Assembly: GCA_963830485.1 (NCBI GenBank)
Contig: CAWHNE010000004.1
Span: forward strand, 1-64,000
DNA length: 64,000 nucleotides
Direction: 5' to 3'
From: CAIWHR01 sp963830485
GTDB lineage: Bacteria > Pseudomonadota > Gammaproteobacteria > Burkholderiales > Casimicrobiaceae
Shown here: piece after piece, positions 1 to 9,768 of the stretch
Numbering within the stretch: position 1 is the stretch's first letter
Layout: each line of letters starts with the position of its first letter
Notes under the pieces: model-generated
What the model was told of the DNA's origin: nothing
The model's input: only the letters and a program-made list of their open reading frames with translations
The model's database searches: none
Translations under genes and position numbers: made by a program

Positions 1-1663
1 ACGTTGGCGCCCGTCTTCAGGGCCGTGACCACGAGCCAGAGCGGCGCTCCGTCGAGGTCGTAGGTGAACCACGTCGCGAAGATCGTGTCGCCCTGATGGT
101 TGAGATTGATCCCCCATCCCGATTCCGCGCCCGCCGGCGCCGCCCACCACAGGTCCTGGTAATTCGTCGCAAGCGCGAGGTTGGGCTGCAAGCCCCACGT
201 GCAGACGGCAGCGGCCCGAACACCTGCCGCGTGATCGCCTTCGAGTTGCATCACGCCGCCCAGCGTGTACGAGAAGGTGCCGTTGTTCCCGCTGGCAAAC
301 GTGAGCGTGCCCATGCCCACCGCCGCGTTTACCGCGGCCGGGCTGAAAGGCACCGCGTTGAACGCGGGGCCTTGCGATTGCAGCAGCGCGCCGCTGTACG
401 TGTTGGGTCCGGTCTTGTCAGCGGTCATGACGAGCCACCATCCGTGCCCGCCCGCATCGTAGGTGAACCACGTCGCGAAGATCTTGTCGCCCTGGTGCGC
501 GACGTTGAGGCCCCACCCCGACTCGGACCCCCCGGCGCGTTCCACCACAGCCCCTGGAAGTTGAGCGTGACCGGAGGCGTCGGAGGTGCATAGCCATCCA
601 TCGCGAGGGGCAGCCGGTACGCGCGGTCGGACGTCGCGATCACGGCCTCGGCCGTGCGCGTGCCGGAGATTCCGGGCCGCGCGGCGAGGTCGATGGTACA
701 GCCCGCGCCAGGCGCGAGCGGCGTCGACGGCGTGCATGTCGTGCCAGTCACGAAGAACTCGCCACTGGCGATCGTCGTGCCGCCGACGGTCAGCGGCAGC
801 GTAGCGGTCGAGTCGTTGATGAAATTGACCCGCTTCGCAGCCGACATCGCCCCGACCGTCTGCACGCCGAAATCGACGATCGTTGGCAGCGAGCACGCAT
901 AGGCAGCGAGTTGGGACGGCGCCGGGCCGTACAGACAGCGACACGCGCGAATGTCGTCGGGCTGCGGATCCGTGACATAGCTGTACGGCGAGTCCGGCAG
1001 CCCGGACATGAGCGCGTCGGACAGGTTCGAGTGGCCGATGCCGATCGCGTGCCCCCATTCGTGCGACGCCGTCCGGTCCATCTGACCGGCGACGTCCGCG
1101 ATGGTGCTCGGCGGCGAACGGGCGAAGCGGCTCGGGCTGAACATGACGTCGGCGTCCACCAGCATGTCCGCGTTCGGCGGAGAGCCGTTCCAGGTGTATG
1201 TGAGCCCGATCGTGCCGGGATCGAGCTCGCGCCACCCGACGACGTTCACGTTGTCGGGGTTGGCATCCGTCGGCCGCGTGGGGGTGGCGCTCGTCGTGCC
1301 GTCGTAGACGAACTGAATGCCGCAGGCGGCCGACCACTTGGCCGCTGTCGCGACGAGCTTCTGGATCGTTCCGGCCTCGTCGGCGGAAAAGGGATACGGC
1401 GCCGAGGCGTTGTTGTACCGCCAATGGAGCACCTTGCCGGGCCAGCGGGCCGCGGTGCCGAAGCTGAATTGGAACTCCGGCTGGTACGGAGGGGGTGGCG
1501 TCGTCGCGGGCACCTGCCGGCGGACGTAGTCGGACTCGCCGCCCGCGAGGGCGGTCGCGACGGGAAGGAGCAGCACGGCGGAGAGCGCGAGCCTGGGAGA
1601 GCATCGAGGCGGGGTGGCCCTGGGGCGGGCCGGGGTTGGACCGTTATGACAACAGAATATCAC
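1..1663 (-). CDS. Secreted matrixin-like zinc metalloprotease with repeated C-terminal domain (frameshifted, 3' end off window)
   Basis: A signal-peptide-like segment (residues about 22-41) is followed by a matrixin/metzincin domain. The zinc motif HEWGHAIGIGH lies at residues 201-211, with a Met-turn-like ALMSG after it. Beyond residue 350 two copies of a roughly 120-residue repeat are readable, each with LWW..., ESGWG, HQGD, IFATWFTYD and WLV; the second runs off the window edge. The reading frame breaks in a G run near position 530, so the first repeat continues in another frame. A pair of compensating shifts near 255 and 205 restores the ITRQVFGPLPS and CTWG parts. These look like assembly indels but true decay cannot be excluded. 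The ATG at 1663 is the only obvious start and has no clear ribosome site. A secreted protease role is inferred from family knowledge; the substrate is unknown. Confidence 0.7.
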
Positions 1664-1720
1664 CCGACCCCGCGCGGCCGGTGGCGGGACGGGTGACCGG
1701 CGGACCCCGCGGATGGGCGG

Positions 1721-2737
<1,017 letters not shown>

Positions 2738-2891
2738 GTCGACGGCTCCCCGCAAGTCTTGCAATCGATCGCATGGTACGACTGCGTCGTGGCCCCGCTG
2801 CATCTTTCCCAACCGGTGGAGGGGCTATCATCTTCGTTCCAAGATGCTCGAATGGGTCGGGCATGGGGAAATGCCGGCTAGGAACAACGCC

Positions 2892-4253
2892 ATGCATCTC
2901 GATGCCCGCGGCCTCCCCATCTCGATCGGCCAGCGCCAAGGGCGCCGCTGCATACGACCATCTCGTCACGGGCTACCTCACCTTCCGCGCCGATACGCCC
3001 GCCCGTCTCACCGCCCTGCTCGAAGCCGATCCGGAGCTTCGCGCTCGCGCATTGCATGAAGGGCTATTTCGCGATGCTCGCCTTCAAGCAGTCCGTCGTT
3101 CCGGTCGCCGTGCAGGCGTCGCGCACTGCGCAGTCGCTTGCCGCCAGCGCCACGCCGCGCGAGCGCAGCCACGTCGCTGCCGTGACCGCCTGGGCCGAGG
3201 GCGAGCTCGATCGCGCCATCGCCACGTGGGAGTCGATCCTGCGTGACTATCCGCACGATGTGGTTGCCTTCCGTCTCGCCCATTTCGTCAATTTCTGGCT
3301 CGGCCGACCGCAGGACATGGTCGCTTCCGTCGAGCGCGTGATCCCGGCCTGGTCGGAGAACATCCCGGGCTACGTATCGATCCTCGCCTGCCGCTGCTTC
3401 GCCCACGAGGAGGCCGGCAACTATCTCGGCGCCGAGCCGTCCGGTCGCCGCGCGATCGAGCTCGACCCCGGCGATCTCTGGGCCGCGCACGCCGTCGCCC
3501 ACGTGATGGAGAGTCAGGGCCGCCGCAGCGAAGGCATCGAGTGGCTCACCACGCTCGCGCCCCACTGGGAGGGCAGCCACAACCTGCAGCACCATCTCTG
3601 GTGGCACGTCGCCCTGTTCAAGCTCGAGCAGGGCGGCTACGCCGACGTGCTCGAACTCTACGACACGCGCTTCCGCAACCTCGCCGCGCCGCTCACAGTC
3701 GCCTCGCCGGATGTCTACATCGACGTGCAGAACGCAGCGTCCGTGCTCTTCCGCCTCCAGCGCCTCGGTGTCGATGTCGGCAATCGTTGGGAGGAACTGG
3801 CGGACAAGGCCGAGGCACGGATCGGCGATTGCCAATCCGCCTTCACTCTGCCGCATTGGCTGATGGCGCTCACCGCCACCGGGCGCACCGCCGCGGCGGA
3901 GCGCATGATCGAGGCGATGCGCGCCTTCGCCAGAGGGCCGCGGTACCGTGCCGCCCATCGTGCGCGACTACGTGCTGCCGATCGCCGAGGCCCAGCTCGC
4001 CCACGCCGCCGGGCGCTACGCCGAGGCCGTCGCTCTGATGCGTCCGGCCATCGGCGGCATGTACCGGCTCGGCGGCAGCCACGCCCAGCAGGACGTGCTC
4101 GAGCAGCTCTTCGTCGACGCCGCGCTCAAAGCCGGCAGCACCGCGGATGTCCGCCTCGCCCTCGAGCGTGTCGCCGGTCGCCGGGCGATTCCCCCCGAGC
4201 GTTTCATCGGTTGGCGCGAAGCCGCGAACCGGGTGGCGATGGGGACGCTATAG
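2892..4253 (+). CDS. Tetratricopeptide-repeat protein, TPR38-like (three frameshifts as assembled)
   Basis: Four frame segments join into about 453 residues: MHLDARGLPIS at 2892, then YDHLVTGYLTFRADTPARL, then AHCMKGYFAML through the long central segment from 3056, then VPPIVRDYVLPIAEAQ to the stop at 4253. Shifts lie near 2930, 3040 and 3935, each consistent with one extra base. The protein is a helical-repeat array with no signal peptide or membrane segment. Recognisable pieces include GDLWAAHAVAHVMESQGR and HNLQHHLWWHVALFKLEQG, typical of the tetratricopeptide repeat protein 38 family found in many proteobacteria. No catalytic residues are apparent and the function is unknown. It is transcribed divergently from gnd, with about 150 bp between their starts. 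Confidence 0.7.
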
Positions 4254-4363
4254 GCGCGATGGTGGCCCGGTCTCACGCGATGCACGAGACCGCATTTGGC
4301 CGAGACGACGATTCGCGAAACCCGCGTCCGACGTGTGCTACACGGCAGTGCGCCAGTACCCCG

Positions 4364-4393
4364 TTGACAATCGCCCACCCGAGCGCGCACGAT
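4364..4393 (+). promoter_or_regulatory. Candidate sigma70 promoter of the small secreted protein
   Basis: A perfect -35 TTGACA (4364-4369) is followed after 18 bases by a weak -10 CACGAT (4388-4393), about 33 bases before the ATG at 4426. The gene has GGAGG at 4416-4420. The gap 4254-4363 shows nothing else recognisable. Confidence 0.4.
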
Positions 4394-4425
4394 GATCGCG
4401 TCCAATTTGCCCGACGGAGGATGCG

Positions 4426-4705
4426 ATGCTGCGCGATATCTCTCTCGCTGTTGCCTTGTTCGCTTTCGCGGGCGTAGCTGCCGCCGACTGCAGCGATTCC
4501 CACGGTGCCAAGCGCGCAATCACCGACGACCAGGCGCAGGCAACGCAAGCCCCGGTCAAGAAGGCGGCGCTCACTCCTTCGAAGAAGAACGTCGCCGCAT
4601 GCGAGGGCAATTGCGCCGACAAATCGGCGAAGGTGAAGGACACCGCGCAGGGTTCGGTCGCGCTCGCGCGGAGCCGCGCCCGCGGCCGACAAGCCCGCGA
4701 ACTGA
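4426..4705 (+). CDS. Small secreted hypothetical protein (3' frameshift as assembled)
   Basis: The start is supported by GGAGG five bases upstream of the ATG. The product opens with a signal peptide (MLRDISLAVALFAFAGVAAA, cleavage about residue 20), giving a mature protein of roughly 70 residues. It is rich in Lys and Ala with three cysteines (DCSDSHG and CEGNC). In the open frame the tail reads into the downstream terminator. A one-base shift near 4670 gives instead a short Pro-Ala-rich tail ending ADKPAN with a stop at 4703-4705, just before a strong terminator hairpin, so the shift is probably an assembly indel. No family is recognised. Confidence 0.55.
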
Positions 4706-4727
4706 CGCCCGCGCGCGGATTGCGAGG

Positions 4728-4750
4728 AGCCCGCTTCGTGCGGGCTTTTT
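4728..4750 (+). terminator. Rho-independent terminator
   Basis: Stem AGCCCGC (4728-4734) and GCGGGCT (4740-4746) with a five-base loop, followed by TTTT. It lies 22 bases after the inferred stop of the small secreted protein. Confidence 0.85.
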
Positions 4751-4821
4751 CGTTTGCCGGGCTCCGTGATTCGCTCACTATCGTGCCGGGTGTCAGTCGG
4801 TCAGGCGAGGCCAATTTGCTC

Positions 4822-4850
4822 TTGACATTATACTATCGAGTATATCTTTA
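4822..4850 (+). promoter_or_regulatory. PadR promoter with inverted-repeat operator in the spacer
   Basis: A -35 TTGACA (4822-4827) is followed by an AT-rich stretch unusual for this genome. The spacer contains the inverted repeat TATACT-ATCG-AGTATA (4829-4844). The -10 is either TATCTT (4843-4848) or TCTTTA (4845-4850). A dyad between the promoter boxes upstream of a PadR gene suggests autorepression; that is inference from how PadR regulators usually work. Confidence 0.6.
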
Positions 4851-4880
4851 GACCTGTCGTACGGATGTTTGGAGGAGTTC

Positions 4881-5502
4881 ATGCACCGAGCCTTTGGAGT
4901 TTTCCTTTACCCCCGCGTACGGCTGCACCGGCCGCTACAGCCATCGCCGCGGGTTCGGCGCGCTGTTCGGAGGCGTCATCGGCGGCGACGACCTCGGCTG
5001 GCACGGGTTCCGCTCGGGCCGGAAGCTCGGCGCCGAAGATCTCCAGTTGCTGATTCTGGCGCTGCTGGCCGAGAAGCCCGCGCACGGCTACGAGATCATC
5101 AAGGCGTTGGGCGAGCGCTCCGGCGGCTTCTACAGTCCGAGCCCGGGCATGGTGTACCCGGCGCTCACCTACCTCGAGGAGATCGGCCACGCTTCAGTCG
5201 AGGCCGAAGGAACGCGAAAGCTCTACCAGATCACCGAAAGCGGGCGCGCCTATCTCGAGCAGAATCGCCGCGTCGTCGACACACTGCTGAGCCAGCTCAG
5301 ATGGGTCGGCGAGAAGATGGAGCACGTGCGCCGTGCGTTCTCCGGCGAGGGCGAGCAGCACGAAGGGATGTCGACTGAGCTGCGCACGGCGAGGTCGCGA
5401 CTGAGGGATGACCTCTTCGAGAAGCGAGGCAGTTCCGAGGCGGAACAACGGCGTGTCGCGGAGATCCTGAAGCGGGCCGCCGACGAGATTCGAGGCAAGT
5501 GA
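4881..5502 (+). CDS. PadR-family transcriptional regulator (start uncertain, possible N-terminal frameshift)
   Basis: The winged-helix PadR core is clear: KLGAEDLQLLILALLAEKPAHGYEIIKALGERSGGFYSPSPGMVYPALTYLEEIG, then a wing (TRKLYQITESGR), then a helical dimerisation tail to AADEIRGK. A Gly/His-rich N-terminal extension precedes it, as in many PadR proteins. The core frame opens only with a TTG at 4894, without a ribosome site. A strong GGAGGAG (4871-4877) and ATG (4881) sit in another frame, so one indel near 4900 probably separates start and core; I set the start at 4881. The upstream dyad suggests autoregulation. No transporter or enzyme target is adjacent, so the ligand is unknown. Confidence 0.8.
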
Positions 5503-5561
5503 TCCGCGGTGGCGCCCTGCGTCGCCACTTTGCTGTGTCGGACCACAACGCGGGATCGCGA

Positions 5562-6146
5562 TCAGGCGCCGCGCGCTGCGTCCGGCGCCTTCGGCCCGGG
5601 CCACGGGCGCGCTGACTTTCCGCTGAAGATCGTCTCCGGATTGGCGGGCGCGAGCGTCCAATCGCCGCGCGCGATCTCGGCCTCGAGCTGACCCGGCGCC
5701 CAGCCCGAGTAGCCGATGAATATCCGCAAGCCGTCCATGGGCCGCTCGCGGCCGAGCAGCTTTCGCAGCAATTCCGGGTTCGTGCTGATGCAGACGCCAT
5801 CGAGCACCTGGGTTGCGTGCTCGGGAGGCGTATCGGCGCGAAAGAGGAACGACACCGACGTCATTTGGACCGGACCGCCGAAGTACACCTTGTCGTCCAG
5901 TCGCGCGAGGCGTTCGAGATCGGGAAAGAGCCGGGCGACGCCGATCGTCGTGGGCCGGTTGAGGATCACGCCCCCGGGCACGGGAGCGATGTTGTTCACC
6001 ACGAGCACGACCGAATCCTTGAAGTTGGGATCGGGCAGCTCTCCGCGAGCCACGAGCAGGATCGCGGTCAAAGGCTTCGCGTCGTCGGCGGATGTCGGGC
6101 ACGACATCCCGAACAGAAGCAGGAATGCAAGCAACGCTCGGCGCAT
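5562..6146 (-). CDS. YqgE/AlgH family (UPF0301) protein with a signal peptide
   Basis: The protein has 194 residues. The YqgE core is evident: LLVARGELPDPNFKDSVVLVVNN, GGVILNRPT, VYFGGPVQM and the C-terminal IFIGYSGWAPGQLEAEIARGDW. Unlike the usual cytoplasmic YqgE of about 185 residues, this one begins with a hydrophobic leader MRRALLAFLLLFGMSCPTSADD, predicting export. The biochemical function of the family is unsettled. It ends convergently with the PadR gene, 59 bp apart, with nothing recognisable in between. The family call is secure; the exported location is inferred from the leader alone. Confidence 0.88.
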   Translation of the reverse strand: MRRALLAFLLLFGMSCPTSADDAKPLTAILLVARGELPDPNFKDSVVLVVNNIAPVPGGVILNRPTTIGVARLFPDLERLARLDDKVYFGGPVQMTSVSFLFRADTPPEHATQVLDGVCISTNPELLRKLLGRERPMDGLRIFIGYSGWAPGQLEAEIARGDWTLAPANPETIFSGKSARPWPGPKAPDAARGA

Positions 6147-6194
6147 GTCACGCCGTGAGGCGCAATGCAGACGCCTCCCTCATCGCGCCATCGA

Positions 6195-6569
6195 TCACCC
6201 TTGGCTTCGCGGAAACCGGATGGCCACCCCGTAGCAAATGAACCCCGGCTCATTGCTCTGGAACCACGTCGAGCGGCCTTGATCGATGCAGCTGACGCTG
6301 ATCAGGGCGTCCGCGTTCAGGCTTGCCGCCTCGGACTGCAGAGCGGCAATGGCCTCGTCCCTCTTCGGATAGGTCGGAAGCCGAAAAGCCGTTCGCCACG
6401 AGCCCGCCCATAGCGGGCCCAAAACCTCGTAGGGCTTTCCGACGTACGGGTTCATCTCATGGACTTGCACGGCCGCGGGGTTGCCCACCGGAGGAGAACT
6501 TGCACAGCCGCAAGCCAGGTACACGGCGCCGACGATTAGGAACGAATGCGTTGCAAATCGGACTCGCAT
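6195..6569 (-). CDS. Hypothetical lipoprotein
   Basis: The ATG at 6569 is chosen because AAGGGG lies seven bases upstream. The leader MRVRFATHSFLIVGAVYLACGCASS contains a lipobox-like LAC/CGC, predicting lipidation at an early cysteine. The mature domain of about 100 residues has AIAALQSEAASLNADALISVSC near its C-terminus, a pattern common in small envelope lipoproteins of unknown role. Two further cysteines (VSC and GFICYG) could form a disulfide. It lies just upstream of yqgE on the same strand (48 bp), so the two may be co-transcribed. No precise family is recognised. Confidence 0.65.
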   Translation of the reverse strand: MRVRFATHSFLIVGAVYLACGCASSPPVGNPAAVQVHEMNPYVGKPYEVLGPLWAGSWRTAFRLPTYPKRDEAIAALQSEAASLNADALISVSCIDQGRSTWFQSNEPGFICYGVAIRFPRSQG

Positions 6570-6764
6570 GTCGGTAGCCCCTTGGCGCGTTCTCCCGGCG
6601 GCCCACGAGTATTGGGGCCCGCCGTTTGGGAGGCGCCGCATTCGCTTAGACGAGCCGCGATTTCGATCGGCTCGAGCCGATCGACAACCCGTTCCAGCCG
6701 AAAGTGTCGCTCATGTCTCCCGTATAAACCGTTACCCATGTAACCGGAATAGACCGACAGTATG

Positions 6765-6852
6765 TGGCGGAGAGTGAGGGATTCGAACCCCCGTTAGGTT
6801 GCCCTAAACCTGATTTCGAGTCAGGCGCCTTCGACCACTCGGCCAACTCTCC
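6765..6852 (-). tRNA. tRNA-Ser (anticodon CGA)
   Basis: The minus strand reads GGAGAGTTGGCCGAGTGG for the acceptor and D arm. The anticodon stem-loop is CCTGA-CTCGAAA-TCAGG (anticodon CGA), followed by a long variable arm typical of tRNA-Ser and the T loop GTTCGAATC. The acceptor closes with CTCTCC, discriminator G and an encoded CCA. It is 88 nt long and reads UCG codons. Confidence 0.97.
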
Positions 6853-6861
6853 GGACCGCAG

Positions 6862-6867
6862 ATTATA
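6862..6867 (-). promoter_or_regulatory. tRNA-Ser -10 box
   Basis: TATAAT on the minus strand ends ten bases before the tRNA 5' end. No good -35 is visible at 17 bases. Confidence 0.55.
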
Positions 6868-6939
6868 CCGTCATCGCGCAGCCGCCCGCGAGCGTGGGCC
6901 TGCAGGACTGAGACACCCCCGATGCAGTCGCGCCGGCGA

Positions 6940-7908
6940 TCAAGGCTCGCTCTGCTGACGCTGGTATTCGTCACGCTTCAGGTCGAGGTACTCGGCCTGG
7001 TCGAGCTCGCGCAGCTGGAGAGGAAACCGTTCCGTCGATGCGAACCACTCCCGCAGTCGCCTGTCGAGCTGCTCCTGCGGCGGGGCGGTCATCGCGTTGA
7101 GGTATGCCTCGATCGCGAGGTAGAAGCGCATCGTGTTCCGCTCCAGCGCTCCGCGCAGGTCGTTGACGTAGACCGGCTTGCCGCTCGGGTCGGTGTCGAC
7201 GACGCTGAATCCCACCTTGCCGGCCCCGACCGTATTGAGGTACGCCCGCATGGCGAGCCTTGCGCGCAGACCGAAGGCGTACGAGTACGAGAGATGGACG
7301 AAGGTCTTCCCGCCATCCAGCGGAATCGCCTCCAGCAGGATCGTGTAGTTGGCGGTGCTGAACGGACCTCTTTCCGCGGTCAGCGCGATCCGGAAATAAT
7401 CCGCGTCGGCCGCGACGACTCGATGCGCGAGGGTCACGCGGCGGGCCACGTCGAGGGGCTCGCCATTCTTCCGGCCGATCTGGACAGCGAGCGAGCTCCC
7501 CGCCCGGTCTGACGACGCGCGGCAATACTTCACGTTCAGGTGCAGGATGAGGACGTCGCACCAATGCGTCGCCTCCCCGAGCGCGGCGCTCACCGTCGCG
7601 AACGGGTGGTCGACGACGGCGTGGACGTCGCCTCGTTGGTCGCTTGCCCTCTCCTGGGACTCGAGGTGGATCGGTCGCTGGAACGGATTGGCGGCAAGCC
7701 GATCCAGCATCGCTGCGTATTCGGCTCGCAGCGAAGCGGCGGATCCGGGGACCGGAGCCGCGGCACACGCCGCGCTAAACGCGGCCAGAAGCGACGCGAC
7801 CACCACCGCGGTCAAGCAGGCGCGCACCGGATCGAGCCAGCGCGCCGCGCTTCGCGTGCCGGCCTGCGCATTCCCCACGTGACGCGGACGTCCGTTTCCC
7901 CTCTGCAT
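6940..7908 (-). CDS. Hypothetical secreted protein
   Basis: The start is set at 7908, where GGAGG lies eight bases upstream of the ATG. The first 50 residues hold a basic region and a hydrophobic segment (ACLTAVVVASLLAAFSAACAAAP) that looks like a signal peptide with a possible lipobox. The remaining roughly 270 residues include a cysteine pair around WCDVLILHLNVKYC and the phrase TFVHLSYSYAFGLRARLAMRAYL. The C-terminus is charged and helical. The middle could be an SRPBCC/START-like alpha-beta fold, but that is only an impression. No recognised family. Downstream lie the tRNA and the lipoprotein gene on the same strand. Confidence 0.65.
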   Translation of the reverse strand: MQRGNGRPRHVGNAQAGTRSAARWLDPVRACLTAVVVASLLAAFSAACAAAPVPGSAASLRAEYAAMLDRLAANPFQRPIHLESQERASDQRGDVHAVVDHPFATVSAALGEATHWCDVLILHLNVKYCRASSDRAGSSLAVQIGRKNGEPLDVARRVTLAHRVVAADADYFRIALTAERGPFSTANYTILLEAIPLDGGKTFVHLSYSYAFGLRARLAMRAYLNTVGAGKVGFSVVDTDPSGKPVYVNDLRGALERNTMRFYLAIEAYLNAMTAPPQEQLDRRLREWFASTERFPLQLRELDQAEYLDLKRDEYQRQQSEP

Positions 7909-8054
7909 GATTGCGACCTCCGGGCGCATCGGGCCTCGTCGCCCGACGAAGAGACTGTAGGCGGCCCAGGCGCCACGGCCGACGGCGTATTCCGTCGCTT
8001 GACGCCGGAATATTCACCAGAGGGGCTCCGGTGCCGCCGCGAGGCGGACCAATG

Positions 8055-8079
8055 AAAAGGGCCCCGCGCGGGGGCCCTT
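8055..8079 (-). terminator. Terminator of the formate dehydrogenase operon
   Basis: A perfect nine-base stem, AAGGGCCCC and GGGGCCCTT, with a five-base loop, followed on the minus strand by further T residues. It sits 23 bases after the last gene of the operon. Confidence 0.8.
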
Positions 8080-8101
8080 CGAGTGAGAAGCGACGCCGGG
8101 G

Positions 8102-8434
8102 CTATTTCTTCGGCGGTGCGGCGGCGGCCTTGGCGAGCGCCGCGCCCTTCGCCGGAGCCGCGGGAGCTGCAGCCGCGGCGGGCGCCATCTGCGGCGGCGG
8201 GACCGCCTTGCCCTTCGCCTTCATCTCCGCGAAGTAGCGGGCGGCGACTCGGTCCTCGGCCTTCGCCTGCTGCGCCTTCGCGGCCTCGGCCGCGGCGGCG
8301 TCCTTCGCCTTCTTCTCGTCCGCTGCCGCCTTCTGCGCGTCGGTCGGCGGCGGAGGCGCCGGCAGCTTCGCCACCGCGGCGCCGAACACGCCGACGACGA
8401 GTCCCGCTGCGATGAGTGCGCGTAGCGTGGTCAT
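8102..8434 (-). CDS. Ala/Lys/Pro-rich secreted protein, last gene of the fdh operon
   Basis: The protein has 110 residues and begins with the signal peptide MTTLRALIAAGLVVGVFGAAVAK. The mature part is low-complexity, mostly Ala, Lys, Pro and Gln. The one distinctive stretch is RVAARYFAEMKAKGK. It follows the cytochrome b subunit by 25 bp and precedes the operon terminator. Its role is unknown; position and export suggest a periplasmic partner of the formate dehydrogenase, which is inference. Base composition is like its neighbours. Confidence 0.7.
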   Translation of the reverse strand: MTTLRALIAAGLVVGVFGAAVAKLPAPPPPTDAQKAAADEKKAKDAAAAEAAKAQQAKAEDRVAARYFAEMKAKGKAVPPPQMAPAAAAAPAAPAKGAALAKAAAAPPKK

Positions 8435-8459
8435 TCCCGTTCCCCCTTGCCCAATGGCG

Positions 8460-9527
8460 TCACGCGGGTCGCGTGCGCGCGACGACGCGCTCGGGCTTCT
8501 CCTCGCCCGGCACGACGAATTTCTGGCGCGCCTTGCCGGCCGCGACTTCCTGGTACCAGCGCTGATGGTGGTGCTCAGCCCACGACGCGTCGACGTAGCC
8601 GTCGCGCATCGCGCGGTAGGCGCCCTCCATCCCGAGCGTGCCAAGGTAAATGTGGACCAGCGCGAGCGCAATCGAGAGATAGGCCGCGATCATGTGGATG
8701 ATGTTCATGACCTGCATCGTCGAGCGCGTCTGGTCGAAGTTCGGGAAGAGGAGGACGAAGCCCGTCACGATCAGCACGGTCGACGCGACGACCAGGACGA
8801 GCCAGAAGACGGTCTTCTCGCCGGCATTGAAGCGGCCCGACGGATACTCGTGCCCCTTGAAATAGTCGACGATGTGCGTGAACCACTTGACGTCCTCGCC
8901 GCTCACGCCGTTGTCGCGGATGAACCGCAGGAACAGCCACGGCACGCCGATGATCAGCAGCGGCCCGATGAAGTTGTGGAGGTTCTTCGCGAGCGTCGCG
9001 AGCCACGAGAAGAGCGTGTAGCCGATCAGCGGCAGCAGGACCGCTTTCCCGAGCGACAGGATCAAGCCCGTGATGGCGAGCGCGACCCAGACGATCGCAA
9101 GGAACCAGTGCGCGTAGCGGTCCATCGGCGAGAACCGCTCGATCACGCGATCGCCCGGCTTCCGAGCCGCGGCCATCGTGCCGCGCCAAAGGTAGAACAC
9201 CGCGAGCCCGCCGACGGCGAGGGCCAGCAGGATCCCGCCCCAGAACATGATGGGAACCCGCACAGCGCGCCATGTCTGGCCCTCGGGCTGGATGAGGACG
9301 TTCGTCTCGCGCCCGCGCACTGTCGTGATCTGCGGCTCGCCCGACCGGATTTCCTTCCAGACCGGCGCATTGTTGAGCGGCTGCTCGATCTGCCGCTTTT
9401 GCTCGGCGGCAGCCTGCGACGCTTCCTTCGAGTTGACGGCCGGCGACTGCGCGTACGCGAGCCCCGCAACCAACGACACCACGGCCGCCAGAGCGACAGC
9501 CGCCCGCACGATCGATCGGCTCACCAT
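8460..9527 (-). CDS. fdhC: Formate dehydrogenase gamma subunit (cytochrome b556)
   Basis: This is the membrane subunit that passes electrons from formate oxidation to quinone. The protein has 355 residues: a signal-like N-terminus, a periplasmic segment with APVWKEIRSGEPQ and TNVLIQPEGQTWR, then a transmembrane helix (MFWGGILLALAVGGLAVFYLW). A four-helix cytochrome b561-type bundle follows. Candidate haem histidines are in MDRYAHWFLAIVWVALAITG, NLHNFIGPLL and IIHMIAAYLSIALALVHIYLG. The start has GAAGGGGGA just upstream. It resembles FdnI/FdoI-type gamma subunits but with the longer N-terminus seen in betaproteobacteria. It is separated from FdhB only by the small lipoprotein gene. Confidence 0.92.
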   Translation of the reverse strand: MVSRSIVRAAVALAAVVSLVAGLAYAQSPAVNSKEASQAAAEQKRQIEQPLNNAPVWKEIRSGEPQITTVRGRETNVLIQPEGQTWRAVRVPIMFWGGILLALAVGGLAVFYLWRGTMAAARKPGDRVIERFSPMDRYAHWFLAIVWVALAITGLILSLGKAVLLPLIGYTLFSWLATLAKNLHNFIGPLLIIGVPWLFLRFIRDNGVSGEDVKWFTHIVDYFKGHEYPSGRFNAGEKTVFWLVLVVASTVLIVTGFVLLFPNFDQTRSTMQVMNIIHMIAAYLSIALALVHIYLGTLGMEGAYRAMRDGYVDASWAEHHHQRWYQEVAAGKARQKFVVPGEEKPERVVARTRPA

Positions 9528-9543
9528 TCCCCCTTCGCCGCGG

Positions 9544-9768
9544 TCAACGGATCCGCTTGTACTCGTTCTGGTTCTGATTGCGGTTGTTGATCGCGAGCTC
9601 CCACTCCTTCTGGTTGCCGTCCCAGGGCTTGCCTGCCCACGCCTTCTCGTCCGGCTTGCCCTGGTAGCTCCCCTGCTTGTACTCGATCACCTGCGGGCGC
9701 TCGCCGCAGCCGGCGAGCCCGAGCATTGCGAGCGCACCGCCCAGTGCCAGCCACGCCCGACGCGTCAT
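9544..9768 (-). CDS. Small lipoprotein within the fdh operon
   Basis: The protein has 74 residues. AGGAGG lies seven bases upstream of the ATG, which overlaps the fdhB stop (ATGA). Lipobox: MTRRAWLALGGALAMLGLAGCGE, with lipidation expected at Cys21. The mature part is short and polar, with the Asn/Gln-rich stretch NNRNQNQNEYKRIR. Overlap and spacing indicate translational coupling to FdhB. No function is known; it may be a structural partner of the complex. Confidence 0.75.
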   Translation of the reverse strand: MTRRAWLALGGALAMLGLAGCGERPQVIEYKQGSYQGKPDEKAWAGKPWDGNQKEWELAINNRNQNQNEYKRIR

